Under the pieces are notes generated by a model that ran no database searches, was not told the DNA's origin, and saw nothing but the letters and a program-made list of their open reading frames with translations. DNA of 64,000 nt from Archivesica marissinica (Eukaryota > Mollusca > Bivalvia > Venerida > Vesicomyidae): the NCBI GenBank assembly GCA_014843695.1, contig JABXNX010000060.1, forward strand, positions 124,001 to 188,000. Reading direction: 5' to 3'. Made by a program: the position numbers and the translations under genes. Positions 10,936 to 22,954 of the stretch are shown here, piece by piece (within the stretch, counting starts at the first letter, position 1; every line of letters begins with the position of its first letter).

Positions 10936-11120
10936 CAACGGGTATGCCATAAAACTCCCCCTCTTCCTGGCTAAGAAGTTTGAACCATCCTTCTGCCGGG
11001 TCTTTCATTATTTCCGAAATTCCGAACGACAGAGCTCCCATGAAGTCATTACGGGACGTCCTGTCCCAATCCCAAATCTCAAGTGACAGTCTTTTAGCTA
11101 TGTCCTCCTGACTTAGGTTA
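10889..11120 (-). CDS. PRKC: Conventional protein kinase C, exon for the C-terminal half of C2
   Basis: A 232-bp exon after the acceptor ttttcag|taacc. It completes a Phe codon from the previous exon (phase 2) and ends in phase 0 at atgcag|gtactt. It encodes [19 protein letters not shown] and then [20 protein letters not shown], the second Ca2+-binding loop of C2, with the three aspartates (IWD, WD, ND) that correspond to D246, D248 and D254 of mammalian PKC alpha. It then has the [18 protein letters not shown] strand. A Ca2+-dependent, phospholipid-binding C2 is therefore expected. The donor is weak (gtactt), and a duplicated donor lies 60 bp downstream. The 39-bp array begins about 95 bp upstream of the acceptor. 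Confidence 0.96.
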
Positions 11121-11215
11121 CTGAAAATAACAGAGAAAAAACATGAATACAGGGAGACAATAATACAATAGCAGTGAGAATGCATGCTGGACTTGCAAGG
11201 ATTGGACAGTAAGTT

Positions 11216-12765
11216 ACCAGGTCCACTGACAGTAAGTTACCAGGTCCACATGAGCATTGATTCACTGACAGTAAGTTACCAGGTCCACATGAGCATTGAT
11301 TCACTGACAGTAAGTTACCAGGTCCACATGAGCATTGATTCACTGACAGTAAGTTACCAGGTCCACATGAGCATTGATTCACTGACAGTAAGTTACCAGG
11401 TTCACCTAAGCATTGATTCACTGACAGTAAGTTACCAGGTCCACATGAGCATTGATTCACTGACAGTAAGTTACCAGGTCCACATGAGCATTGATTCACT
11501 GACAGTATGTTACCAGCATTGATTCACTGACAGTAAGTTACCAGGTTCACATGAGCATTGATTCACTGACAGTAAGTTACCAGGTCCACATGAGCATTGA
11601 TTCACTGACAGTAAGTTACCAGGTCCACATGAGCATTGATTCACTGACAGTAAGTTACCAGGTCCACATGACAGCATTGATTCACTGACAGTAAGTTACC
11701 AGGTCCACATGAGCATTGATTCACTGACAGTAAGTTACCAGGTCCACATGAGCATTGATTCACTGACAGTATGTTACCAGCATTGATTCACTGACAGTAA
11801 GCTACCAGGTCCACATGAGCATTGATTCACTGACAGTAAGTTACCAGGTCCACATGAGCATTGATTCACTGACAGTAAGTTACCAGGTCCACATGAGCAT
11901 TGATTCACTGACAGTATGTTACCAGGTCCACATGAGCATTGATTCACTGACAGTAAGTTACCAGGTCCACATGAGCATTGATTCACTGACAGTAAGTTAC
12001 CAGGTCCACATGAACATTGATTCACTGACAGTAAGTTACCAGGTTCACCTAAGCATTGATTCACTGACTGTAAGTTACCAGGTCCACATGAGCATTGATT
12101 CACTGACAGTAAGTTACCAGGTCCACATGAGCATTGATTCACTGACAGTATGTTACCAGCATTGATTCACTGACAGTAAGTTACCAGGTTCACATGAGCA
12201 TTGATTCACTGACAGTAAGTTACCAGGTCCACATGAGCATTGATTCACTGACAGTAAGTTACCAGGTCCACATGAACATTGATTCACTGACAGTATGTTA
12301 CCAGGTTCACCTAAGCATTGATTCACTGACAGTAAGTTACCAGGTCCACATGAGCATTGATTCACTGACAGTAAGTTACCAGGTCCACATGAGCATTGAT
12401 TCACTGACAGTAAGTTACCAGGTCCACATGAGCATTGATTCACTGACAGTAAGTTACCAGGTCCACATGAGCATTGATTCACTGACAGTATGTTACCAGC
12501 ATTGATTCACTGACAGTAAGTTACCAGGTCCACATGAGCATTGATTCACTGACAGTAAGTTACCAGGTCCACATGAGCATTGATTCACTGACAGTATGTT
12601 ACCAGCATTGATTCACTGACAGTAAGTTACCAGGTCCACATGAGCATTGATTCACTGACAGTAAGTTACCAGGTCCACATGAGCATTGATTCACTGACAG
12701 GAAATTACCAGGTTCACATGAGCATTGATTCACTGACAGTAAGTTACCAGGTCCACATGAGCAGT
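11216..12765. repeat. 39-bp minisatellite, about 40 copies
   Basis: The unit is acagtaagttaccaggtcca followed by catgagcattgattcactg. About every 9-10 units a shortened unit (tatgttaccagcattgattc) recurs, near 11510, 11773, 12152, 12497 and 12598, giving a higher-order pattern. The length is a multiple of three, so both strands stay open; no domain. Confidence 0.95.
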
Positions 12766-12767
12766 GG

Positions 12768-13255
12768 ATGTGTGAAAAAAGATGGATGAATGAGGGAAAC
12801 CACATGAGCATTGATTCACTGACAGGAAGCTACACATGTGGGAAGCCAGGTGGATGTGTGAAGCCAGGTGGATGTGTGAAGCCAGGTGGATGTGTGAAGC
12901 CAGGTGGATGTGAGAAGCCAGGTGGATGTGTGAAACCAGGTGGATGTGTGAAGACAGGTGGATGTGTGAAGCCAGGTGGATGTGTGAAGCCAGGCGGATG
13001 TGGGGTGTGAAGCCAGGTGGATGTGTGAAGCCAGGTGGATGTGTGAAGCCAGGTGGATGTGTGAAGATAGGTGGAATTGGGAAGCCAGGTGGATGTGGGA
13101 AGCCAGGTGGATGTGGGAAGCCAGGTGGATGTGGGAAACCAGGTGGATGTGGGAAGTCAGGTGGATGTGTGAAGCCAGGTGGATGTGGGAAGCCAGGTGG
13201 ATGTGGGAAACCAGATGGATGTGTGAAAAAAGATGGATGAATGAGGGAAACCAGA
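12768..13255. repeat. 18-bp minisatellite (gtgaagccaggtggatgt)
   Basis: About 24 units with gtg/ggg alternation. Gly/Cys/Lys/Pro-rich or His/Pro/Phe-rich open frames are repeat by-products. Confidence 0.93.
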
Positions 13256-13291
13256 CGAGGGAAACCAGACGGATATTGAAAGTCATGCAAA

Positions 13292-13380
13292 TGTAATCGT
13301 AACGGCTCCAGTGGTGCTCAAACATCTGGCCTTTCGCATCTGAAGCGAATGCGCTAACACTGGCTATCACGACTTCCACT
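13292..13380 (-). mobile_element. SINE family A, head fragment
   Basis: Minus-strand head only (ggctccagtggtgctcaaac near 13306, agcgaatgcgctaacactgg near 13341), facing the full copy at 13462 in the opposite orientation. Confidence 0.65.
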
Positions 13381-13461
13381 AACCTTTGGCCTCCACACAC
13401 TTTAAACACGCCCAATGTAGTTCATTACCCTATGGAAACTATTAACACGCAATTAATTTAA

Positions 13462-13690
13462 GTGGAAGTCGTGATTGCGGTCGCTTCAGGTGTGAAAGGT
13501 CCGGGGTTTGAGCCCCGCTGGAGCCATTACGATTGTGCCCTTAGGCAAGCAAGGCATTTAAATTCAACATTTCCTCTTCTCTCTCCCTCGTGGTGATGGA
13601 TTCCATCAGGAATGAGGTCTCGAGAGTGATTAATATAAGTTGTAAGAACTTGTTTCACAATCGAACTAAAATAAATTTGTATAAACTAAT
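13462..13690 (+). mobile_element. tRNA-derived SINE, family A
   Basis: Near-complete copy with head gtggaagtcgtgattgcggt, B-box ggggtttgagccc, body ctctccctcgtggtgatgga and tail aaataaatttgtataaacta. The A-box region is shortened relative to 720-957. Confidence 0.8.
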
Positions 13691-14184
13691 TCATTTAAGA
13701 ATTTGTCTTTTAGTTGTTTATTGGTGTTATGGGTTGGAGTTATTGCGCGTAGGAATTAACCACGCAGACCTATGTGCATAATTGCGGCGTTCAGAATGAC
13801 AAACAATGTTTTATTTGACTATAAATAATGCACATACAAATACTATTTCAATTATGATATGACCAAAATATCTATGCTATCAGTGTTATGTTTTAGAAAG
13901 CAAACGATATCACAAAACCACAAAAATTACGTTAAGCCACGATTTATTGCAGATGTAATGGTAAGTTCCTTCTTTGAGTACACAGACAAAATGCCGAGTC
14001 ATGTTAGAATTCTTAATACGACATCACGATTCAAGATAAGAAATTCATCAATAATATTTCTGCAAATACAGCAAGTTTCCCAAATAGTCCTCAGTAAATA
14101 ATCATTTTATCCGTTATTTCTTGTCAAGTCATACTCAAGACATGCAATAGTCATCTACTTACTGCTTCAGCAAAACAAGTAAAT
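13691..14184. other. Unique intronic sequence, no gene seen
   Basis: AT-rich, with short unsupported open frames. It lies in the 11-kb PKC intron. Confidence 0.5.
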
Positions 14185-14805
14185 GTGCAATCGCAACATT
14201 CGATCATAACATTCAATCGCAACATTCGATCATAACATTCAGTTGCAACATTCGACTACAACATTCGATCACAATCACAACATTCAATCGCAACATTCGA
14301 TCATAACATTCAGTTGCAACATTCGACCACAACATTCGATCACAATCACAACATTCGATCGCAACATTCGATCGCAACATTTGATCGCAACATTCGATCG
14401 CAACATTCAATCACAACATTCGATCGCAACATTCGATCACAATCGCAACATTCGTCGCACCATTCGATCACAATCGCAACATTCGATCGCAACATTCGAT
14501 CACGATCGCAACATTCAATCGCAACATTCGATCGCAACATTCGATCGCAACATTCGATCGCAACATTCGATCGCAACATTCGATCGCAACATTCGATCAC
14601 AACATTCAATCGCAACATTCGATCGCAACATTCGATCACAACATTCGATCACAACATTCGATCGCAACATTCGATCGCAACATTCTATCACAACATTCTA
14701 TCACAACATTCGATAGCAACATTCAATCACAACATTCTATCACAACATTCTATCGCAACATTCTATCACAACATTCGATCGCAACATTCTATCACAACAT
14801 TCGAT
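14185..14805. repeat. 13-bp minisatellite (cattcgatcgcaa)
   Basis: About 48 units with frequent CGATCG palindromes and variants cattcaatcacaa and cattctatcacaa toward the right end. Some units carry an inserted 6-bp 'tcacaa' block. Confidence 0.93.
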
Positions 14806-14839
14806 GCCGAATCACGTGTTTCCAGTTTGTTCACAATTG

Positions 14840-16305
14840 TGTGGTTTTGTTCCCTATGTTTTGTTCCCTATGTTTTGTTTCCTATGTTTCATTTCATATG
14901 TATTGTTCCCAATGTTTTGTTCCCTATGTTTTGTTCCCTACCTATGTTTTGTTCCCTACCTATGTTTTGTTCCCTATACTTTGTTCCCTATGTTATGTTC
15001 CCTACCTATGTTTTGTTCCCTATGCTTTGTTCGCTACGCTTTGCTCCCTATGTTTTGTTCCCTATGCTTTGTTCCCTATGTTGTGTTCCCTATGCTTTGT
15101 TCCCTATGCTTTGCTCTCTATGTTTTGTTTCCTATGCTTTGTTCCCTATGCTTTGCTCCTATGCTTTGCTCCCTATGTTTTGTTCCCTATGTTTTGTTTC
15201 CTATGTTTTGTTTCCTATGCTTTGTTACCTATGTTTTGTTCCCTATGCTTTGCTCTCTATGTTTTGTTTCCTATGCTTTGTTCCCTATGTTTTGTTCACT
15301 ATGTTTTGTTTCCTATGCTTTGTTCCCTATGCTTTGTTCCCTATGCTTTGTTCCCTATGCTTTGCTCTCTATGTTTTGTTTCTTATGTTTTGTTTCTAAT
15401 GTTTTGTTTCCAATGTTTTGTTCCCTATGTTTTGTTCCCTATGATTTGTTCCCTATGCTTTGTTCCCTATGTTTTGTTCCCTATGTTTTGTTTCTTATGG
15501 TTTGTTCCCTATGCGTTGTCCCTATGTTTTGTTCCCTATGTTTTGTTTCTTAAGTTTTGTTTCCAATGTTTTGTTCCCTATGTTTTGTTTCCTATGTTTT
15601 GTTTCTTATGTTTTGTTTCTTATGTTTTGTTTCCAATTTTTTGTTCCCTATGTTTTGTTTCCTATGCTTTGTTCCCTATGCTTTGTTCCCTATGTTTTGT
15701 TTCTTATGGTTTGTTCCCTATGCTTTGTCCCTATGTTTTGATTCTTATGTTTTGTTCCCTATGTTTTGTTTCCTATGTTTTGTTCCCTATGTTTTGTTTC
15801 CAATGTTTTGTTTCCAATGTTTTGTTTCCTATGTTTTGTTCCCTATGTTTTGTTCCCTATGTTTTGTTTCCAATGTTTTGTTCCCTATGTTTTGTTTCCA
15901 ATGTTTTGTGTTTTGTTTCCAATGTTTTGTTTCCAATGTTTTGTTCCCTATGTTTTGTTCCCTATGCTTTGTTCCCTATGTTTTGTTCCCTATGTTTTGT
16001 TCCCTATGTTTTGTTCCCTATGTTTTGTTTCCAATGTTTTGTTTCCAATGTTTTGTTCCCTATGTTTTGTTCCCTATGCTTTGTTTCCTATGTTTGTTCC
16101 CTATGTTTTGTTTCCTATGTTTTGTTTTGTTTCCTATGCTTTGTTCTCTGTTTTGTTCCCTATGCTTTGTTTCCTATGCTTTGTTCCCTATGTTTTGTTT
16201 CCAATGTTTTGTTTCCTATGCTTTGTTCCATATGCTTTGTTCCCTATGCTTTGTTCCCTTTGCTTTGTTCCCTATGTTTTGTTTCCTATGCTTTGTTCCC
16301 TATGC
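14840..16305. repeat. 14-bp minisatellite (cctatgttttgttc)
   Basis: About 105 pyrimidine/T-rich units alternating ctatgttttgttcc, ctatgctttgttcc and caatgttttgtttc. The Phe/Val/Leu/Cys-rich open frames of up to 500 codons in all plus-strand phases mimic membrane proteins but come from a 14-bp unit without stops. Confidence 0.95.
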
Positions 16306-16895
16306 TGATTCTGTCCAAGTTGGACTTATTGTCGGATGCTTTGCTGTGATCACAATCTGTCAATGTGTTGTTTTCTATTGCATATTTGTGATCCTACTTT
16401 CATTTCAATAAAACTGTCTCAAGAATTTATGATTTACGTGAGGAGATGTCACTATTAATTGCACTTCCGAAGTCCGAACACTTCATTGGAAAAGAATCTG
16501 AATACGAGTTCTTCAAAACTGTAACCTACTGGCAGGCAGCAAGTGATAGAATGGTAAATATCTGGAAATAAATTATACGGAGGGAAAGCCTGACCGCGCC
16601 GAATGCACGCTCACGGTTGAACAGCCTATAGATAATATGTACATGAAAAAGAACATAAAACTTACAAATCAAATATCAAACTTTACAATACTTTTGGCAA
16701 TTATTTTTGTTGGTAAAGCTTCACAGTTGCTGACAATTACACTGTCACCGTGTTGGACTGATTTAATAACATCCTCGAGGATACTATGCTTAAACGGTCC
16801 CGCTAGCTCAGTTGGTAGCGCGTTTGCTCTGTAAGAGTAAGGTCACAGGCTCGAACACAATCATGACTACACAATTTGTTTTATGTTGTTATTTT
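16306..16895. other. Unique sequence with a weak tRNA-like segment
   Basis: No convincing gene. At 16797-16868 there is a tRNA-like segment (gctagctcagttggtagcgc; ggctcgaaca). The anticodon arm can fold, but the T stem and acceptor stem mismatch, so it is more likely a SINE head or pseudo-tRNA. Confidence 0.4.
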
Positions 16896-16923
16896 CATAA
16901 TAAACATTCGTCATAAATAATCT

Positions 16924-17162
16924 TAAAATACAAAGTTTGTGAGACTGCAGGTATATTCATTATAAAATACAAAGTTTGTGAGACTGCAGGTATATTCATT
17001 ATAAAATACAAAGTTTGTGAGACTGCAGGTATATTCATTATAAAATACAAAGTTTGTGAGACTGCAGGTATATTCATTATAAAATACAAAGTTTGTGAGA
17101 CTACAGGTATATTCATTATAAAATACAAAGTTTGTGAGACTACCGGTATGTTCATTATAAAA
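16924..17162. repeat. 39-bp tandem repeat, 6 copies
   Basis: The unit is aaaatacaaagtttgtgaga followed by ctgcaggtatattcattat. The last two copies carry substitutions in the ctgcagg segment. Confidence 0.94.
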
Positions 17163-17495
17163 TAAACATATATTTTTCTTTGTGTAATAAGTTTTGTCTA
17201 TCGTTCCTGATTAAATGATATCGATGGAATTACACACTTCTAGTTCTCACTGCCTTGCACGTGAACATTTTTGAACTCAAGCTGTAAGTGATGTGATTTG
17301 TGACGTTTATTATGACATCATTTTTGGTCGTCTAAACACGACATTCTAGCATCATTTAGTGCACAGTTGCATCTTTCTCTGTCATAAAACACTTTTCAGC
17401 CTTTGTTTGCTTAAGTGAATGATCGAATAATATTTTATTTATGAAAATAGAACGCTAACGTGACATGATGCTTTCAATGTTCGTTCGATGATGTA
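17163..17495. other. Unique intronic sequence, no gene seen
   Basis: AT-rich and without repeats or coding signal. Confidence 0.5.
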
Positions 17496-20172
17496 TAATC
17501 AGGTTATATTATCTATATGTTATACTATCTATATGTTATATTATATGTTATATTATCTATATGTTATATTATATGTTATATTATCTATATGTATATTATC
17601 TTATGTTATATTATCTATATGTTATATTATCTGTATGTTATATTATCTATATGTTATATTATCTATATGTTATATTATCTATATGTTATATTATCTGTAT
17701 GTTATATTATCTATATGTTATATTATCTGTATGTTATATTATATGTTATATTATCTGTATGTTATATTATCTATATGTTATATTATCTGTATGTTATATT
17801 ATCTATGTGTTATATTATCTATATGTTATATTATCGATATGTTATGTTATCTGTATGTTATAATATCTATATGTTATATTATCTGTATGTTATATTATCT
17901 GTATGTTATATTATCTATATGTTATATTATCTGTATGTTATATTATCTGTATGTTATATTATCTATATGTTATATTATCTGTATGTTATATTATATGTTA
18001 TATTATCTATATGTATAATATGTTATATTATCTGTTATATTATCTGTATGTTATTTATATGTTATATTATCTTTTATATTATCTATATGTATTATCTTAT
18101 GTTTATTATCTGTATGTTATATTATCTGTATGTTATATATTGTATGTTATATTATCTATATTTTAATTATTATATGTTATATTATCTATATGTTATATTA
18201 TCTGTGTGTTATATTATCTGTGTGTTATATTATCTATATGTTATATAATCTGTATGTTATATTATCTATATGTTATATTATCTGTATGTTATATTATCTA
18301 TATGTTATATTATCTATATGTTATATTATCGATATGTTATGTTATCTGTATGTTATAATATCTATATGTTATATTATCTGTATGTTATATTATCTGTATG
18401 TTATATTATCTATATTATATTATCTGTATGTTATATTATCTGTATGTTATATTATCTATATGTTATATTATCTGTATGTTATATTATATGTTATATTATC
18501 TATATGTTATATTATATGTTATATTATCTGTTATATTATCTGTATGTTATATTATCTGTATGTTATATTATTTGTATGTTATATTATCTGTATGTTATAT
18601 TATCTGTATGTTATATTATCTGTATGTTATATTATCTATATGTTATATTATCTGTATGTTATATTATCTATATGTTATATTATATGTTATATTATCTGTT
18701 ATATTATCTGTATGTTATATTATCTATATGTTATATTATCTGTATGTTATATTATCTATATGTTATATTATCTGTTATACTATCTGTATGTTATATTATC
18801 TATATGTTATATTATCTGTATGTTATATTATATGTATGTTATATTATCTGTTATATTATCTGTATGTTATATTATGTTATATTATCTGTTATATTATCTG
18901 TATGTTATATTATCTGTATGTTATATTATATGTTATATTATCTGTATGTTATATTATCTGTATGTTATATTATCTGTATGTTATATTATCTATATGTTAT
19001 ATTATCTATATGTTATATTATATGTTATATTATCTGTTATATTATCTGTATGTTATATTATCTATATGTTATATTATCTGTATGTTATATTATCTGTATG
19101 TTATATTATCTATATGTTATATTATATGTTATATTATCTGTTATATTATCTGTATGTTATATTATCTATATGTTATATTATCTATATGTTATATTATCTG
19201 TTATATTATCTGTATGTTATATTATCTGTATGTTATATTATCTGTATGTTATATTATCTGTATGTTATATTATCTATATGTTATATTATCTAAATGTTAT
19301 ATTATCTGTTATATTATCTGTATGTTATATTATCTGTGTGTTATATTATCTATATGTTATATTATATGTTATATTATCTATATGTTATATTATCTGTATG
19401 TTATATTATCTGTATGTTATATTATCTGTATGTTATATTATCTGTATGTTATATTATCTGTATGTTATATTATCTATATGTTATATTATCTATATGTTTT
19501 GTTATATGTTATATTATCTATATGTTATATTATCTGTTATATTATCTGTATGTTATATTATCTATATGTTATATTATCTGTGTGTTATATTATCTATATG
19601 TTATATTATATGTTATATTATCTGTGTGTTATATTATCTATATGTTATATTATCTGTTATATTATCTGTATGTTATATTATCTATATGTTATATTATCTG
19701 TTATATTATCTGTATGTTATATTATCTATATGTTATATTATCTGTTATATTATCTGTATGTTATATTATCTATATGTTATATTATCTATATGTTATATTA
19801 TCTGTGTGTTATATTATATTTTATATTATCTGTATGTTATATTATATGTTATATTATCTGTTATATTATCTATATGTTATATTATCTGTTATATTATCTA
19901 TATGTTATATTATCTTATGTTATATTATCTGTTATATTATCTATATGTTATATTATCTATATGTTATATTATCTGTATGTTATATTATCTGTATGTTATA
20001 TTATCTATATGTTATATTATCTGTGTGTTATATTATATGTTATATTATCTATATGTTATATTATCTATATGTTATATTATCTGTATATTATATTATATGT
20101 TATATTATCTATATGTTATATTATCTATATGTTATATTATATGTATGTGATATTATCTGTGTGTTATATTGT
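17496..20172. repeat. 16-bp AT-rich satellite (tgttatattatctata / tgttatattatctgta)
   Basis: About 165 units, with shorter 11-bp forms lacking 'ctata' or 'tgta'. Contains frequent ATATTAT runs. Plus-strand open frames of up to 659 codons (Tyr/Ile/Leu/Cys-rich) exist because no phase contains a stop. Confidence 0.95.
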
Positions 20173-20530
20173 AAGGATTTACCATGGTTGTTTGGGGGGT
20201 ATACGTTTATTGGTTACTTGGGGCAAAGCCTCCAGAACTACAATAGTCAGTTTATTATTTGGAGGAAAGTTCACGATACAGAAGACATCTCGGGTTCTGT
20301 TACATGCCCGGTGTATAGCACCGATACATGAGATCTCAGGTTCTGTTACATGCCCGGTGTATAGCACCGATACATGAGATCTCGGGTTCTTTTACATGTC
20401 CGGTGTATAGCACCGATACATGAGATCTCGGGTTCTTTTACATGTCCGGTGTATAGCACCGATACATGAGATCTCGGGTTCTTTTACATGTCCGGTGTAT
20501 AGCACCGATACATGAGATCTCAGTTATTTT
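20173..20530. repeat. Dispersed element C with 46-bp internal array (5 copies)
   Basis: A unique-looking left part (20173-20283) precedes five 46-bp units, ggttctgttacatgcccggt followed by gtatagcaccgatacatgagatctc. The left part and the unit core (tgtatagcacc) are related to 46222-46475, where a different array grew from the same element. See the separate finding. Confidence 0.75.
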
Positions 20531-20544
20531 ATCTTCACAGATGG

Positions 20545-20630
20545 TATAATATTAATTATAAGGGCCGACCGGAAGATGGAACATATCTTCACAGCTGGTA
20601 TAATTATAAGGGCCGACCGGAAGATGGCAC
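20545..20630. repeat. Short direct duplication (agggccgaccggaagatgg)
   Basis: Two copies of a segment of about 55 bp, ataagggccgaccggaagat with flanking cttcacagmtggtataat, just before the 30-bp array. Confidence 0.7.
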
Positions 20631-20634
20631 ATAT

Positions 20635-22405
20635 CATAATTAACCTAATATTCTCTATATATCTTACCATAATTAACCTATATGTTTATATATCCTCCAT
20701 AATTAACCTATATGTTTATATATCCTCCATAATTAACCTATATGTTTATATATCCTCCATAATTAACCTATATGTTTATATATCCTCCATAATTAACCTA
20801 TATGTTTATATATCCTCCATAATTAACCTATATGTTTATATATCCTCCATAATTAACATATATGTTTATATATCCTCCATAATTAACCTATATGTTTATA
20901 TATCCTCCATAATTAACCTATATGTTTATATATCCTACCATAATTAACCTATATGTTTATATATCCTCCATAATTAACCTATATGTTTATATATCCTCCA
21001 TAATTAACCTATATGTTTATATATCCTACCATAATTAACCTATATGTTTATATATCCTCCATAATTAACCTATATGTTTATATATCCTCCATAATTAACC
21101 TATATGTTTATATATCCTCCATAATTAACCTATATGTTTATATATCCTCCATAATTAACCAACCTATATGTTTATATATCCTCCATAATTAACCAACCTA
21201 TATGTTTATATATCCTCCATAATTAACCTATATGTTTATATATCCTCCATAATTAACCTATATGTTTATATATCCTCCATAATTAACCTATATGTTTATA
21301 TTTCCTCCATAATTAACTTATATGTTTATATATCCTCCATAATTAACCTATATGTTTATATATCCTCCATAATTAACCTATATGTTTATATATCCTACCA
21401 TAATTAACCTATATGTTTATATATCCTACCATAATTAACCTATATGTTTATATATCTTACCATAATTAACCTATATGTTTATATATCCTCCATAATTAAC
21501 CTATATGTTTATATATCCTACCATAATTAACCTATATGTTTATATATCCTCCATAATTAACCTATATGTTTATATTTCCTCCATAATTAACTTATATGTT
21601 TATATATCCTACTATAATTAACCTATATGTTTATATATCCTCCATAATTAATCTATATGTTTATATATCCTCCATAATTAACCTATATGTTTATATATCC
21701 TCCATAATTAACCTATATGTTTATATATCTTACCATAATTAACCTATATGTTTATATATCCTCCATAATTAACCAACCTATATGTTTATATATCCTCCAT
21801 AATTAACCTATATGTTTATATATCCTCCATAATTAACCTATATGTTTATATATCCTCCATAATTAACCTATATGTTTATATTTCCTCCATAATTAACTTA
21901 TATGTTTATATATCCTCCATAATTAACCTATATGTTTATATATCCTCCATAATTAACCTATATGTTTATATATCCTACCATAATTAACCTATATGTTTAT
22001 ATATCCTCCATAATTAACCTATATGTTTATATATCCTCCATAATTAACCTATATGTTTATATATCCTCCATAATTAACCTATATGTTTATATATCCTCCA
22101 TAATTAACCTATATGTTTATATATCCTCCATAATTAACCTATATGTTTATATATCCTCCATAATTAACCTATATGTTTATATATCCTCCATAATTAACCT
22201 ATATGTTTATATATCCTACCATAATTAACCTATATGTTTATATATCCTCCATAATTAACCTATATGTTTATATATCCTACCATAATTAACCTATATGTTT
22301 ATATATCCTCCATAATTAACCTATATGTTTATATATCCTCCATAATTAACCTATATGTTTATATATCTTACCATAATTAACCTATATGTTTATATATCCT
22401 ACCAT
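20635..22405. repeat. 30-bp AT-rich minisatellite, about 58 copies
   Basis: The unit is ccataattaacctatatgtt followed by tatatatcct, with variants cctacc, cttacc, tttcc and an extra 'aacc'. The right end is about 40 bp from the PKC donor at 22447. Blocks of variants recur in the same order (21160-21480 and 21760-22000), showing higher-order duplication. Confidence 0.95.
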
Positions 22406-22447
22406 GCTATATATGTTTCCCTTCATTCACTTTTGTGGTTTACTTAC

Positions 22448-22604
22448 AATTCAAAGTTCTGATCCCATAACGGGTTAAGAGTTGCTTTTACGGTCTTGGT
22501 TTTGCGCTTGGTTTTGTTGTCATCATTTGGTATCAATTTGACCTTCACATACGGGTCAGCAAGTCCATTTGGATCCATTGGATTTAAGTTCTTTGCTTCT
22601 CTCA
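22448..22604 (-). CDS. PRKC: Conventional protein kinase C, exon for the N-terminal half of C2
   Basis: A 157-bp exon between acceptor gtttcag|tgaga and donor aatt|gtaagt (a strong donor). It enters in phase 1 and leaves in phase 2, matching its neighbours exactly. It encodes [20 protein letters not shown], with the two first-loop Ca2+-binding aspartates (MD and AD, equivalent to D187 and D193 of PKC alpha). It then encodes the lysine-rich beta-strand [10 protein letters not shown] that in mammalian cPKCs binds PIP2, followed by [11 protein letters not shown]. All five C2 aspartates of the family are thus present across this exon and 10889-11120. The upstream intron is 29 kb and the downstream one 11 kb. 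Confidence 0.97.
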
Positions 22605-22857
22605 CTGAAACAAAAATATACACAAATAAAATCAATAAATAAGTTAATCAAAAGATTCATTAATAAAGAAAATGAATTAAACACATACAAACACTCAATA
22701 TGTATAGCATAATGTGCACTGCAAACAGGAATAATAATGTCATTACATATTTCACTAGTGGATAACTATGCAAATAAGCACTGTAACTATGTATTCATAC
22801 ATTCTGTCAAATAAATCAACAAACAACATGGCGTCGTAAATCCAGGGACACTGACAA

Positions 22858-22952
22858 TCATCATCCATCCATAAACACTACATCCATTCATAAACACTAC
22901 ATACATTCATAAACACTACATCATTCATAAACACTACATCCATTCATAAACA
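22858..22952. repeat. 19-bp tandem repeat (attcataaacactacatcc)
   Basis: Five slightly variable copies leading into the 54-bp array. Confidence 0.85.
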
Positions 22953-22954
22953 CT

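Noticed and set aside
14841..16411. Phe/Val/Leu/Cys-rich 'membrane protein' frames
   Set aside because: The hydrophobic look comes from the T-rich 14-bp unit; every plus-strand phase gives the same peptide.
16310..16420. 3' end of a gene with a hydrophobic C-terminus and AATAAA signal
   Set aside because: The frame is open only because it follows the 14-bp array; a single AATAAA in AT-rich DNA is not evidence.
16797..16868. Possible functional tRNA (anticodon loop could read GTA, Tyr)
   Set aside because: D and T stems and the acceptor do not pair properly and no 3' end is evident; more likely a SINE head or tRNA fossil.
17488..20377. Frames up to 659 codons of Tyr/Ile/Leu/Cys
   Set aside because: 16-bp AT satellite without stops; not a gene.
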